From: Prorocentrum cordatum
Taxonomy: Eukaryota; Sar; Dinophyceae; Prorocentrales; Prorocentraceae
DNA: 64,000 bases
Direction of reading: 5' to 3'
Assembly: GCA_963575745.1 (NCBI GenBank)
Contig: CAUYUJ010003958.1
Coordinates: 1-64,000 of the forward strand
A program made the position numbers and the translations under genes. Below are positions 47,437-57,837 of this stretch, piece after piece; position 1 is the first letter of the stretch; each line of letters begins with the position of its first letter. Below the pieces are notes generated by a model. It was not told the origin of the DNA. It did not search any database and worked only from the letters and a program-made list of their open reading frames with translations.

Positions 47437-49551
47437 GATGCGACGCTCGTGCCCGACCCTGCCGTGGTCGCCAGCGCAGCGCGGGCGCCGGTGGGCAGCA
47501 GGCCGTGGCTGCTGTCGCTTCGTGGCGGGCCCGCGGCGCAACTCCGCTTCTTCGAGGGGCCTTGGCGGGAGTTGTGGCAGCGGCAGCCGCGGGTCGCGAT
47601 CGGCGAAGAGTGGCTGCAGGAGCTGGACAACCTGCCGCCCTTCCCGCAGAGGGCGCCGTGGACCGCCGACCTCGTTGCAGGGCTCCTGCGGCGCATGCCC
47701 AAGAGGAAGAAACCGGGACTCGACGGGTAGACCGTGAGCGAGCTCCGCCTTCTGCTGGCAAAGCTGCACGGCTGGATCGCGGCCTTCTGGAGGAGGTTGA
47801 AACGACGGGCCGCTGGCCCCACGAGCTCGCAGAGCCGGAGGGCTTGCTGCTCCCTAAACTGGACGGTGGTGCTGGGCCGCTCGATCGGCGACCCATCTGG
47901 TTGTTGCCGATTCTCTACCGCTTGTGGGCCAGTGGCCGCGCATGCCTATTCGCGCAATGGCGTCTGAGCTGAGGCGGCGCCGACGCGTGGCGAGGCGCGG
48001 AGGAGCTCGCCTGGGAGATCGCCCTGGAGTTGGAAGCGGCGGAGGCCCTGGCGGAGAGCATCGCCGGCGCAGCCCTGGACTGGCGCAAGGCTTACGACCA
48101 CGTCGACCTCCGAACGCTCCCCGCCATCCTGGAGCGGGCGGGTGTGCCGCGGTGGGTGGTGGAGCCGGCGATGGCTGCCTACAGCGCAGCGGCGGGTCCA
48201 GGTCGGCAGGGCCATTGGCGACCCCTGGACGCCGACCAGCGGCATGCTTCCAGGATGCTCTCTGGCCGTCTTCTTCAGCGTGCTCACGTGGCCCTGGCAG
48301 CGGCGCTGCGGCGCGCTTGACGACCGCCTCCAGCAGAGAGTGTACGTAGACGACTTTACTCTCTGGGCCCGCGGCCCCGGCCAGGAGGCAGCCGAGGTCG
48401 GCGAGGCCGTGCGCGACGCGCTTCGGCTGACGTCGGTGTTCGAGACGGCCATGGACTGGCGTTTCAACAGGGACAAGAGCCGCCAGTTCGCGAACACCGC
48501 CAGTCTCCGGCGCTGGCTCCGCGAGCAGACCCCGGGGGTCGCTGCAGGATGTGGCATCCGTGACCTTGGAGTGGCGTCCACCGCAGGGGGGGCACGGCGC
48601 TGCGCTGTGATCGGCGCGCGGGCTAGGCTGGCAGCAGGGCGGTTCTCCCACATCGCCCGGCTGCCGGTGGGCTTCCGGCAGCGCTGCCTGCTTGGCGCGG
48701 CGGCTGGCATGACTGCTGGCATGCACGGCGCCTCGTGTGAGCGGCCCCCGGAGCGCGAGCTGGCCAGCCTACGGTCGGCCGCGCGGCAGGCCGTCTGCCA
48801 TGGTGGGCTGCGGGCTGCTGCCGAGATCGTGTTCGGCGTGCTCAGTCCGAGCTGGCGTCTCGACCCTGCCGCGGTCGCTGCCCTCGCCCCGCTGTGGCAG
48901 GCGGCGAAGGCGCTGCGCCGCCAGCGCTTGCCGCTCGGGCTCTGGCGCGACATGGAGGGCGCAGCGGACGCCAGCCACGGCCGCCAGCAAGGGCCTTTCG
49001 CGGCCGTCCGGCGGAGCATGGCCGATCTTGGCCTTGGTGGCGACATCGAGTGCTGGCAGGGAGTGCCGTGGGCCCCTGGCGGCTGGCGGCCCCGTGACCG
49101 CCCTCTGCAGGACACCCGCGCGGCGCTGCTGGACGCTTGGGCGCGGCGAGAGGCCCGCGTGGTGGCCGGGCGTCGTGCTGACCTCAGGCACGTCGAGAAC
49201 GGGATCGACCGGTGGGCCACCCGGCGCCTGCTGGAGAGCGAGGAGCTCGCGCCAGACGCGGCCGGCGCCCTGCGCGCGGTGCTCACGGGCAACGTCGTCA
49301 CCGAAACGGTGGCCGCGAGGTGGGGCCCGCCTCCGCGCTGCCCGCACTGCGGGGCCTCGGAGGAGACGCGCGAGCACCGCTTCTGGAGATGTCCCAAGTG
49401 GGACGCGGTCCGCTGCGCTGAGCTGCGGGCTGGCGGCTTGAGCGAGGCCGCCCTGCTGGCGCGCCTGCCCGTCGGGGTCGCGCTCTCTGGAGAGCGTTTC
49501 TTTATGCTCGGCGATGACGGGCGTCATTGGGGGGGTGCGGGGGGGGTATGA
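47437..49551 (+). pseudogene. Retroelement 2 reverse transcriptase and zinc knuckle
   Basis: KRKKPGLDG is followed by TAG (47728-47730) where related elements have, as I recall, Trp (a G-to-A change), then TVSELRLLLAKLHGWIAAFW. Next come TTGRWPHELAEPEGLLLPKL and RRPIWLLPILYRLWASGRA (fingers), AGAALDWRKAYDHVDL (motif A), TSGMLPGCSLAVFFSVLTW (motif B), RVYVDDFTLWARG (motif C, Asp-Asp at 48349-48354), the thumb, and CPHCGASEETREHRFWRC. From 48190 to 49551 the frame is fully open (about 450 codons), so decay is concentrated in the 5' half. Confidence 0.85.
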
Positions 49552-49616
49552 CATAACGCCCCACACCCCCCGCCGTGTGGCTCTGGCACCACAGCCGCGC
49601 CCGCGCGCACGACGCG

Positions 49617-49643
49617 CGACGAGCGACGAGCGACGAGCGACGA

Positions 49644-49696
<53 letters not shown>

Positions 49697-49697
49697 A
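49617..49697. repeat. (GAC)n microsatellite after retroelement 2
   Basis: GCGACGA heptamers grading into a pure (GAC)n run, 60 bp beyond the retroelement 2 stop. Confidence 0.93.
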
Positions 49698-49699
49698 GC

Positions 49700-50772
49700 A
49701 GCATGTAGGTGGCGATCTGCCCCCCTGCGCCTGTGTACACCACAACGCTCGCGTGCACCACAGCGCGCGTGTACACCACAACACCTGCGTACATCACAAC
49801 AACCGTGTGCAACGCAGCGCCTGTGTACACTGCAATGCTTGCGTACACTACAGCGCCGGTGTACATGTGCATACCGGAAGCAACCATGTGCAACGCAGCG
49901 CCTGTGTACACCATAATGCTTGCGTGCACCACGGCGCGGGTGAGGATCTGCTGCGGAGGTGCCACGCCAGGAAGGTGCTGATAATCGGATGCGACGTTTT
50001 TCCCTCTTCCCTTCTCCTCCACTTCCACCTCCTCCTCCTCCTCCTCCTCATCCTCCTCCCCCTCCTCCTCCTCCTCCTCCGCCTCCTCCTCCATTTTCTC
50101 TTTCTTCTCCTCCTCCTCCTCCTCCTCCTCCTCCTCCTCCTCCTCCCCCTCCTCCTCCTCCGCCTCCTCCTCCTCCTCCTCCTGTTTACCCCCTGTCGTG
50201 CGGGTTGGCGCTGCAGCACACGTGCGCAATTCAGGGTGCACCGCAGAATGTTCCATTGAATCGGCCCTTTTGGTTTTCGGACGGCCAATTTAGCTTGAGC
50301 CTCGTGGACACAGATGGGAGGAGTTACGGTGGCGCGGGCGAACTCGGAAGGACTCGTGGATTCCCTTGGCGATCCATTGTCCACAAGGATGATTTTCTGG
50401 TGTTTTCGGTGGAATCCACACGCGCTCCATTTTGTCATAAGGATTCCTTCAAACATTCTACATACAACAGTGGTGCTGTGTTGCACACGGTTGCTGTGGT
50501 GCACACGATCGCCGTGGTGTACACAGGCACTGCAATGCACGCAGGCATTGTGGTGTACACTGCTGTGTTGCACACGGCTGATGTGGTGTACGCAGGCGCT
50601 GTGGTGTACACAAGAGCTGTTGCGCCCGCGCGCGCGCGATGGCACAAACCGACACTGTGTTGCACGCGGTTGCTGTGGTGTACATAGGCGGTGTGGTGTA
50701 CACAAGCGCTGTGGTGCACGCAGGCACTGAGGTGTACACAAGCGTTGTGGTGCAGATCGCCACCTACATGCT
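49700..50772. mobile_element. 1.07-kb block with 21-bp terminal inverted repeats
   Basis: The left end 49700-49720 begins AGCATGTAGGTGGCGATC; the right end 50752-50772 is its exact complement over 21 bp. Inside each end is a minisatellite of GTGTACACCACA-type units (49730-49940), repeated in inverted sense on the right (50480-50750), so the long arms can pair. The core holds (CCT)n (50020-50190) and about 230 bp of unique sequence (50210-50440). There is no transposase. It may be a MITE-like or foldback element, or an inverted duplication. Confidence 0.7.
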
Positions 50773-50919
50773 GGTGCCACCCGTCCTCCATCATTCCTGA
50801 GCATTCCCATACGCCGCCGGCGCGAAGCGTGACGTCATCGACCCCCTTTACCCCTCCCAGATGATTGCCGTCATCGGCCCGGAACAAGTGGCACGTGTGC
50901 CATGGCTCTTGCACGCAAA

Positions 50920-51430
50920 GAAAGGGGGAGGAGGAGGAGGTGGAGGAGGGGGGAGAGGGGGCAAGACATCGCCCCTCGGGGCCCAGCAACGGTGCCCAAA
51001 TCCCAAGTGTGTGTGTGTGTGTTGTGTGGGTGCGTGGGGGGGGGGGGGAAAACGCGAGGGGGGGAGGGGGGGGGGATGCGGTGTGCTCGCGACGCGGAAT
51101 GAAATTTCCTCGGCGGAGGGCCGCGGGGCGGGGGTCCCACTGGGGCGCCGGGGGCGCGAGGGGGAGGGGGGTGGCGCGCGTCGCGGCGCGGATTGAACTT
51201 GTCGGGGCGGAAGGGGGCACGGGGCGGAGCCCCCGCTGGGGCGCTGGGGCGCGGGGGGGGAGGTGGGGCAGGCGGTGCGCGTCGCGACGCGGAATTCGCC
51301 GGCCCAGCGGGCCAGGGCGTGCTAAGATCTCCGGTACCTGGTTAACAGTATTTCTAGTTCGCGCGCGCGGGGCGGCCCCTGGGGGTCCCCGGTACCCCGG
51401 CAAGGTCCCGGCAAGGTCCCGGCAAGGTTG
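50920..51430. repeat. G-rich tandem repeats
   Basis: CGCG-CGCGGA(A/T)T anchors at about 51091, 51183 and 51283 mark units of 92-100 bp, each with GGGGCGC and long G runs. At 51395-51428 an 11-bp unit CCCGGCAAGGT occurs three times. A (GT)n run lies near 51008-51022. Confidence 0.8.
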
Positions 51431-51514
51431 GGTCAGAGATGCCGGAGCCCTGTTACACTTGGGTGGCCATAGCAGGGGGGGTGTGTCTCCCGACCCTCCT
51501 GGTCGGGTGGTGGT

Positions 51515-51700
51515 CGCCACCGCGATGATGACGATGATGGTGACGATGATGATGGTGGTTGTGATGATGATGGTCACGATGAGATGATGATGGTAGCGGT
51601 GGTTGGCGATGATGATATGCTGATATAATGACATGGTGATGATATGGTTATGATGACGATAGTCGCAGTGAGTTGGTAACGATTGCGAGAAGATGGTTCT
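51515..51700. repeat. (GAT)n-type interrupted microsatellite
   Basis: GATGATGACGATGATGG and related triplets; complementary CATCA/ATCAT words occur at 52030-52110. The DNA becomes clearly AT-richer from here to about 53500. Confidence 0.85.
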
Positions 51701-52273
51701 ATTATATGATGTTCCTTGTGGTTGCAACGAGTATGCTGTTAATGTGGAGGTGATGTTGGTCATGAGCGCCATGTTGTTGTGATGTCTGACATGTTGATGA
51801 TTGTACGTTGGTAGTGTGTTAACGTGTTGCTCGTGTCTATGATGATGTTGGTGTGCGGTTGTTGTTGGTGGTGATGTGTAACATATGATGGTTGCAGAAC
51901 CAAAAAACAGTCAACCGCACCGCCAACAACATATCCATATCATGATCAACTACAGCACCACCAACAGCAGGACCATATCCACAGCAAATACACCATAACA
52001 CGCAACATTACCACATGCGTACAACACAATCGACGTCATCAACACCATTATGGCCATCATCACGATGACCACAGCTGTATATCATCATATCAACGCCATC
52101 ATATCACCATCGTATCGCAGACATCCGAAAACAATTCAGAAAACAAAAACACAGCATTAAATGCGAACATCAACATTAACACAATTGCCTTCACACTACC
52201 ACTATTGCTCCGCCGCCGTTTGAGGACCAATCTGTGCCAGGGCGTATTGATTTGATACTGAGACTTCGACCAT

Positions 52274-53038
52274 ATGGCTTGCATCGTAGCAGATGTTGGT
52301 TTCTCTAAAAGGCCGGGAGCTCAGTTAAACATGATTAGGTTGACTGCGATGGGTGTGCATATCAAAGTTGCCAACGCGTTTTGTTTGGGTCATACGTTGG
52401 ATTGCGCATCAATTGACAAAGGTGATCTGGTGATAATGTCAAACATATTTTGCCCGAGCGAATATTAAAACATCCTCAAGCAAGACAAAAGATCAGACTT
52501 TTCTGTCGGGCCCTACAATCAGATGGCATGGGGGGCCGTTCGTGGACAGCTACCAAATGTGGCGATGATTACATTATGCAGGAAAACTGACCTGGACGCA
52601 ATTGGAGACATTCACAAGGCAGTGGCGAAATCGAAGTCTTGGGCGGTGACAGCCCCCATGAGTGATTTGCCCTTCACGCGGTCGCCAAAACAATGCAATT
52701 GGGAAGATGAGGAGGGCGATGAAGTTTGTCTCAATGCTGGGCAGAAGCAGGTTGCAATAGTTTCGGGGGAGCAATCATTATGGGTTGGGCCTACATTTCA
52801 GAATGGAAGATTTGACGTCGTGGCCGCAGTCCGCCACGCTTTCTCATTCAATCATACGGTCGTATTTCTTGGAGAATATGATTGCGCATTGAGCGCAGGG
52901 ATCATGACAGCAGTAAAGGATGACTACCAGGAGGCGGTTCGTGCGCGAGCGATTGCAGACCCCGACATGGAAGACGATGCCATTCAGCATGAGAAGCGTC
53001 ACTGGGGTAGCAGCCAAGATGCTTGGACGTATGCTTAG
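52274..53038 (+). pseudogene. Unrecognised ORF with one in-frame TAA, in AT-richer island
   Basis: ATG at 52274. Reads MACIVADVGFSKRPGAQLNM up to MSNIFCPSEY, then TAA (52466-52468), then in the same frame NILKQDKRSDFSVGPYNQ, MAWGAVRGQLPNVAMITLCR, VAIVSGEQSLWVGPTFQNG, VVFLGEYDCALSAGIMTAVK, ending WGSSQDAWTYA at 53038. The texture is protein-like on both sides of the stop. Base composition is lower in GC than nearly everything else in the window, so it may have a different origin. No family recognised. Confidence 0.6.
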
Positions 53039-53770
53039 TACTTGGAGCATGTGCAGTCCCAGAGGCCTCACGACCGCATCGACCATCAAAGGGTTGTTTG
53101 CGGCTTCTTTGTGGAAGAAAGCGAAGCCGCAGCGGTGAGTGATATTCAGCGCGGTTTCAAGTATTCGCCCTAGCCCAGAAAAAAATCGCTGCTTTGTTGC
53201 GTTGCCCATCCGAGGCATTCCAGCCAGCACAGCAGGCCATGCATGTTGATTATGTGCGTGCAGTGTGCAGCGAGCTGCCAATGCGAGTTGCACGGGTGCA
53301 CGTATGTATTTAATCTCGCTTCGCCCTCACATGGAGGCGATGTGCGTCACATTTGTAGCATGCGTGACATATGGAAAGCATGAGGTTCATAACATCAGCA
53401 TGCCTGTGGCCCAAACTAGGTCGGCGATGTGGTATTTTGGTATGGTGCGTTTGCGATGAGTGTTGCTCAGGGTCTTTGGCCTTGAAGTGATACACCAGGG
53501 TCGTAGGCCTTGGAACAGCAACTGCGCCCATACATTCTGCAGCTCGCACGGCGGTTGCGCAGATGGAGTGACAGTGCAAACATTGCTCCCCTCCCCATAT
53601 CGCCCCTATCCTTTTCCATCACCTGGCTCCTCTCCCCCGTCTCCTCGTCCCTAATCCCTCCGCCCCCTCATCCCTGCCCGCCCCTCCCCTCCCTCCATCC
53701 CCATCCACCTCCGTTCTCATCCTCTTCCTCATCCTCCTCAGACCTCCGAGGCCCTTCTCCCCCCGCCGAC
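53039..53770. other. No gene recognised
   Basis: AT-richer flank of the interrupted ORF, then a CCT/CCC-rich stretch at 53590-53745. Only short frames without domain-like features. Confidence 0.4.
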
Positions 53771-53774
53771 GGCG

Positions 53775-53885
53775 ACTCCAACATCAAACAGCTCAACAGC
53801 AAACAGCTTAACATCCCAACACCAAACAGCTGAACATCAAACGACCGAAGCACATTATCCCAACATCAAACAGCTCAACATCCCC
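53775..53885. repeat. AACATCAAACAGCTC minisatellite
   Basis: A 15-bp unit (AACATCAAACAGCTC with AGCAAACAGCTTAAC variants) in about six imperfect copies. Confidence 0.85.
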
Positions 53886-54062
53886 CTCGTCAGCCTCCTC
53901 CGAATGAGTGCAAGTGCTGTTTGGGTCGCAAAAGCCGCTTCGGCGCGAGACCCATTATTGGCTTCAGAGTTTCCAGGATATCATTGCCGGGGCCCTTTCA
54001 TCAGATGGGGCGTCGTAAGAGATCGGTTTCAATGAAGCGCAAGAGCACGTTTTTGTTTCACT

Positions 54063-54169
54063 ATTGTGCAGCCCGATCAGCAGAAACATACTGGTCTGAA
54101 AGCTGTAGGGAGCAGACGCATGCTGACTGTGCAGCCCGATCAGCAGAAACATACTGGTCTGAAGCTGTA
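54063..54169. repeat. 41-bp direct repeat, period 62 bp
   Basis: GTGCAGCCCGATCAGCAGAA...ACTGGTCTGAA occurs at 54066 and 54128, near-identical apart from a one-base A insertion. It lies downstream of the minus-strand ORF 54216-54803. Confidence 0.9.
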
Positions 54170-54215
54170 AGAGGCTTCCACACGCGGGCATTAAATCTCT
54201 GAGTATGCTACCTCC

Positions 54216-54803
54216 TCACACGTTGTCGAAGCTGGGGGCGTTAGGCCATGGGCCTCTCATAGCCCTGCTGTGTGCCATACACTGCTCCCTAGCCTGACAC
54301 ATGTTAGCCTCGATGCTGCACATATGGTTTTCCTGGGTCCAGAGGGTCTCTACGAGCAAATTGCGATAAGACGCCACATCTGGAGGTAAGACGAGAGGCC
54401 CGTAGTCTCCAATCAACATCTTCCTGGCCTGGTAGAGTTCAAGACGATGGTCCGCAAACGTGCTACTCACCATAAGGATCGTCTTCGCCATGCAATCCAG
54501 GAGTGCTGAAGTACTTCGGAGGACGCCGACCCCCCTTTCAAGGTCTCTCTTAGCATGCGCTTTCTGCGTGGCCTCCTCATTGTCATCACGGCGCTGCCGC
54601 TTGCCCTCATAAGAGTCACTCTCTGGCTCGATCCTCTTCTCCTCCTCCTCCTCCTCTTCCCCCTCCTCCTCTTCCTCCTCGTCATCCCCCTCCCTCGCGC
54701 GCAAGTACTGCTTGGGTTGCCGCAGCCGTTTTGGCGCGAAGCCCTTCCTGAGGAGCTTGCAATCCTCTGTTTTCTCTCTTCGAGTCTGACTGTCTGAGAG
54801 CAT
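54216..54803 (-). CDS. Unrecognised 195-aa protein with acidic run
   Basis: ATG at 54803. Reads MLSDSQTRREKTEDCKLLRK, KRLRQPKQYLRAREGDDEEE (then a Glu/Gly run), a basic segment YEGKRQRRDDNEEATQK, then an ordered helical half: GVLRSTSALLDCMAKTILM, HRLELYQARKMLIGDYGPLV, YRNLLVETLWTQENHMCSIE, REQCMAHSRAMRGPWPNAP. It may be nuclear. Its start codon overlaps the start codon of the plus-strand ORF at 54802 in one CATG. The frame stays open upstream to 55241, but that extension is the low-complexity antisense of the plus ORF. Confidence 0.6.
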   Translation of the reverse strand: MLSDSQTRREKTEDCKLLRKGFAPKRLRQPKQYLRAREGDDEEEEEEGEEEEEEEKRIEPESDSYEGKRQRRDDNEEATQKAHAKRDLERGVGVLRSTSALLDCMAKTILMVSSTFADHRLELYQARKMLIGDYGPLVLPPDVASYRNLLVETLWTQENHMCSIEANMCQAREQCMAHSRAMRGPWPNAPSFDNV

Positions 54804-55200
54804 GGCGCCCAGGGGCCAGGCTTCTTCTAAGAGGGCGACCCCCAAGGCGGCTGGCACCCAGCCGCCCGCCCGCGGCCGCGGCCGCGGCCGCGGTGGCCGG
54901 GGCCGCGCCGACGAGGGGCCTGAGGCGAAGGCGGAGCCGCCGGCGGCAGAGGTCAGCGGCGCCGCGCCTGGGCTGGAGGACGCGTCCTTCGACAGCGTCG
55001 CGAGGGGGACAGGCGGAGTCGGCGCGAGAGGCGTGGCGGCCGGCGCTGTCGCAGCCAGCCTGGGTGGGAGCCTCGGCAGCGTCGACAGTCTTGTCACGGA
55101 CGAGGGGTCGCCTTCCTCGGTGCGGTCGCAGTCCAGGCAGGCCCCTGGTGCGACTGCCAGCAGCTCAAGCGGAATCACGCAAAGCATAACAACTCTCTGA
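54802..55200 (+). CDS. 132-aa RG-rich ORF, first of plus-strand cluster
   Basis: Reads MAPRGQASSKRATPKAAGTQ, ARGRGRGRGGRGRADEGPE, then an Ala/Gly/Ser-rich tail ending SSSGITQSITTL. The RG block resembles the gene A N-terminus in style. Its TGA (55198-55200) overlaps the ATG of the next ORF (TGATG). Either the two are translated separately or a one-base frame change once joined them into one protein with a disordered RG tail. Confidence 0.55.
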   Translation: MAPRGQASSKRATPKAAGTQPPARGRGRGRGGRGRADEGPEAKAEPPAAEVSGAAPGLEDASFDSVARGTGGVGARGVAAGAVAASLGGSLGSVDSLVTDEGSPSSVRSQSRQAPGATASSSSGITQSITTL

Positions 55201-55802
55201 TGAGCCGCGTCACGGCGGCCAAGCAGATGATCGTGGGCCACCAGGACATGGGCAACGTCGGCACGAGCCTTCCGCTGCCGCTGCCTTCGCGCGAACAGAC
55301 GGACGTCAGCCTGACGTCAACGATCGCGCCCTTCGATAACGATACCAGCCAGGCGTGCCTGAATACAGCTAAGACGCACGGCCCAGTTGGATTCAACATC
55401 TTCCAGTTGGACTTGCACGGTAACCCCGCGAAACGGGCCCACACGAATCTCAACATGCTGAACTCTCTGATCGACGTGGTCTACCAGAACGGATTCAATG
55501 GCAATTTCCCCTCGACGTTCACGGCGACGGTCAGCATCACGGACCCTGCCGTTCCCATCGCGGATATGTTCGGCAGCTTGGCGACGGCCTCCCCCCCCGA
55601 GATCATCTGGGCCGTCATCATCGGATCGGCCAAGCTTCTCGAGACCAGCCCCGCGCCGGAGCAGGTGGCCATGCTGAAGCGCGCGCTGATCACCTTCCCA
55701 GTCGCCTTCAACGTCGTCGACGGAGGACCGCCGGGGCAGCAATACCCCGCCCGAGTGCGCTCGTGCATCACGGGCGGCCTTGCCTCCACATGCCCTCTGT
55801 AG
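55200..55802 (+). CDS. 200-aa ORF, function unknown
   Basis: ATG overlapping the upstream stop. Reads MSRVTAAKQMIVGHQDMGN, TSTIAPFDNDTSQACLNTAK, HGPVGFNIFQLDLHGNPAKR, SLIDVVYQNGFNGNFPSTFT, TVSITDPAVPIADMFGSLAT, EQVAMLKRALITFPVAFNVV. Mixed alpha/beta globular pattern, no introns, good codon texture. No family recognised. Followed by 170 bp of AT-richer spacer containing a GTTTTTGAT word that may act as a dinoflagellate TTTT-box promoter for the next gene. Confidence 0.7.
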   Translation: MSRVTAAKQMIVGHQDMGNVGTSLPLPLPSREQTDVSLTSTIAPFDNDTSQACLNTAKTHGPVGFNIFQLDLHGNPAKRAHTNLNMLNSLIDVVYQNGFNGNFPSTFTATVSITDPAVPIADMFGSLATASPPEIIWAVIIGSAKLLETSPAPEQVAMLKRALITFPVAFNVVDGGPPGQQYPARVRSCITGGLASTCPL

Positions 55803-55971
55803 ATTGGGTTTCGCATGTTTTTGATATATCAGGTTTGTATGTTGTTGCGTTGTTGCTTTAATCTCGTTTTTGGCTACTTCAAGCATCGAGTGAAAACGCA
55901 GACTAGATGCAACTTTGCCCAGGGCTTGTTATTGGTTTGCGCGTGATGTATGTTCGGCACGTCTCCCAGGA

Positions 55972-57837
55972 ATGGACTCGTACTGGGCGGCCCATGGGTT
56001 GCGCGAGAGCATCGCCGGCATGGGTGACGCGGTCAAGCGCGCGGCAACGCAGAGATTCTTCGACGTCATGGAGAGCAAGGATGCGATCGAGACCTCTGTC
56101 GGGCATGAGGTGGGCGCGCAGAAAACGGCCAAGATGTGGGCCGAGAAGGTATCCATGGCACCGAGCTCAGAAAAGATTTCGGACACGTACGTGGACGCTT
56201 GCTTTACTGTGGGGGCCAGGCTCATGAACAACCCCTATACGCAGAAGGTCGCGGTGGAGGCCGACTCTACTGGGGTGACGCCTTTCGACAGCACTTACAA
56301 GTACGAGGCAGTGGTGAAGAGGGCGCAATCGAGTAGCCTGATCCACTGGTGCACTGCTGGGCTGCTGGGCCTGGTGACCTCCAAGATGACATCGGTGGGT
56401 GAAATCAGCCTTCGCCAGCTGACTGGTCGGGGACTCCCAGGGGGGAAAGGACTGCTAGACCTGCTGATTGCCAAGAACGAGCTCGGGCACTGCTTCATCA
56501 CGAAATTTCGAGCGATGGGTCTCAACGCAGGGGCGCTCCAGCGGATGGAGGCATGGTCAGTCGGGCACGACGCGTACCGCACCATGGTCGGGTACAAGGC
56601 TGGCGAGAAGGACGTGTCCTGGCGCACCGCTATGAAGCAATCCTCTAAGTTGGCCATTTCCGTCTTCGAGGAGTGCCTTTTCAAGGTGGACTACGATTTG
56701 CAGATCAAGCAGCAGAAGATCCAGGGCTCGCCGGTGGGGGAGATTCTCGACAGGTCCCCGTTGAAGGAGAAGATCGACGCCATCTACACGGCCCTCGTGG
56801 CGGAGGGAGACGCTGCGCCGCAGGATGACGCCACCGAAGTCACGATGCAGGACCTCGTGGACTCCGACGAGGAGGATGAGTTCACAGGGGACCCGATCAA
56901 GAGCAAGCTGACGGATCCCAAACTGCAGGATGCGCTGAAACCCTTTTCGAACTTCGTGAAGAACAGATACAGCCGAGTTGTGAAGCTCATCGTGGACCCT
57001 GGCTCCCCTACAGGCGTGGCGGAAGCGCTTTCAACGTGGTGGAAGGGGCTCGATATGGAGCTTGGCAGCGACCAGAACGTCGTCGTCATCTACGACACCA
57101 AGCTGTCTGGGCACCCGAATGCTCGCGGGCATCTCCGCATTAATCATTTCAGGGACCAGCACTACGACCGCATGATCAAAGGATCGCTGGCTGCCCTGTG
57201 TCGCGACGATCAGCCGGACGATGAGATGCCCTGGAACGTAATCTACAACATCTTCGACGGCGGAGTTCACGGCAACGAGCTGAAGTTCGGCAAGGCCTTC
57301 CAGGGCAAGGATGGGAAGGCGCTCAAGAAGGATAAGCGCATCCTCTTCCTGCAGACCACCGAGAAGTCCTTGAAGGAGACTAAGGGCAACTACTCTGGTG
57401 TCTACGGGCTCCCCACGATGGAGTTCGTTTTCCAGTTCAGCAAGGGCTCCGAGATCCCCGAGAAGAAGAAGCTGTACAGCGAGGGCACCAACAAAGACCC
57501 AGTGATTGGAAAGTTCGACAAACCAACGAAGACCGATGCGCTCACGTGGACGGTCAAGCACAGCGATAAGCCGAGCTTGTACGGTTCGGCGTGGATCCTG
57601 GCCGGAGGGGCAGTCGCCGGTGACGATGCCAAAGCCGACCCTGGGCCGAAGGGCAAGGACATGGTGCCGTTCAACTACCATGGCATGAACCCGCACGTCT
57701 ACGACGAGGTCACCAGCGGCGTGAACGGCGTGGCCAACATCGACCTCACGGGCTGCAACGGGGTGCACGCGATGCACTCGCTGATCAAGGACGTGCCGTA
57801 CTTCGGAGTGTGCTACACTGAGGAGCAGAAGGTATAG
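55972..57837 (+). CDS. 621-aa intronless protein, function unknown
   Basis: The ATG at 55972 is chosen because CTCCCAGGA just upstream would serve as an SL acceptor. Reads MDSYWAAHGLRESIAGMGD, SSLIHWCTAGLLGLVTSKMT, GEISLRQLTGRGLPGGKGLL, GHDAYRTMVGYKAGEKDVSW, an acidic linker (DLVDSDEEDEFTGDPIKSKL), DMELGSDQNVVVIYDTKLSG, ARGHLRINHFRDQHYDRMIK, WNVIYNIFDGGVHGNELKFG and MEFVFQFSKGSEIPEKKKLY, ending CYTEEQKV. Two globular halves joined by the acidic linker. It is the longest intact host-like frame in the window. No domain recognised. TAG at 57835-57837. Confidence 0.8.
   Translation: MDSYWAAHGLRESIAGMGDAVKRAATQRFFDVMESKDAIETSVGHEVGAQKTAKMWAEKVSMAPSSEKISDTYVDACFTVGARLMNNPYTQKVAVEADSTGVTPFDSTYKYEAVVKRAQSSSLIHWCTAGLLGLVTSKMTSVGEISLRQLTGRGLPGGKGLLDLLIAKNELGHCFITKFRAMGLNAGALQRMEAWSVGHDAYRTMVGYKAGEKDVSWRTAMKQSSKLAISVFEECLFKVDYDLQIKQQKIQGSPVGEILDRSPLKEKIDAIYTALVAEGDAAPQDDATEVTMQDLVDSDEEDEFTGDPIKSKLTDPKLQDALKPFSNFVKNRYSRVVKLIVDPGSPTGVAEALSTWWKGLDMELGSDQNVVVIYDTKLSGHPNARGHLRINHFRDQHYDRMIKGSLAALCRDDQPDDEMPWNVIYNIFDGGVHGNELKFGKAFQGKDGKALKKDKRILFLQTTEKSLKETKGNYSGVYGLPTMEFVFQFSKGSEIPEKKKLYSEGTNKDPVIGKFDKPTKTDALTWTVKHSDKPSLYGSAWILAGGAVAGDDAKADPGPKGKDMVPFNYHGMNPHVYDEVTSGVNGVANIDLTGCNGVHAMHSLIKDVPYFGVCYTEEQKV

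Larger units (their letters stand above)
46136..49551 (+). mobile_element. Non-LTR retrotransposon 2 (LINE-like), inactivated
   Basis: AP-type endonuclease, RT and C-terminal zinc knuckle on the plus strand. It differs from retroelements 1 and 3: motif A is ALDWRKAYDHV, motif B SGMLPGCSLAV and motif C YVDDFTLW, so it is a separate lineage. The leader RVGEASHPGP precedes the endonuclease. Stops at 47434 (TAG), 47728 (TAG) and 47970 (TGA), and frame changes near 46560, 47800 and 48190, disable it. The 3' end is not defined; coding ends at 49551, followed by (GAC)n. Confidence 0.85.
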
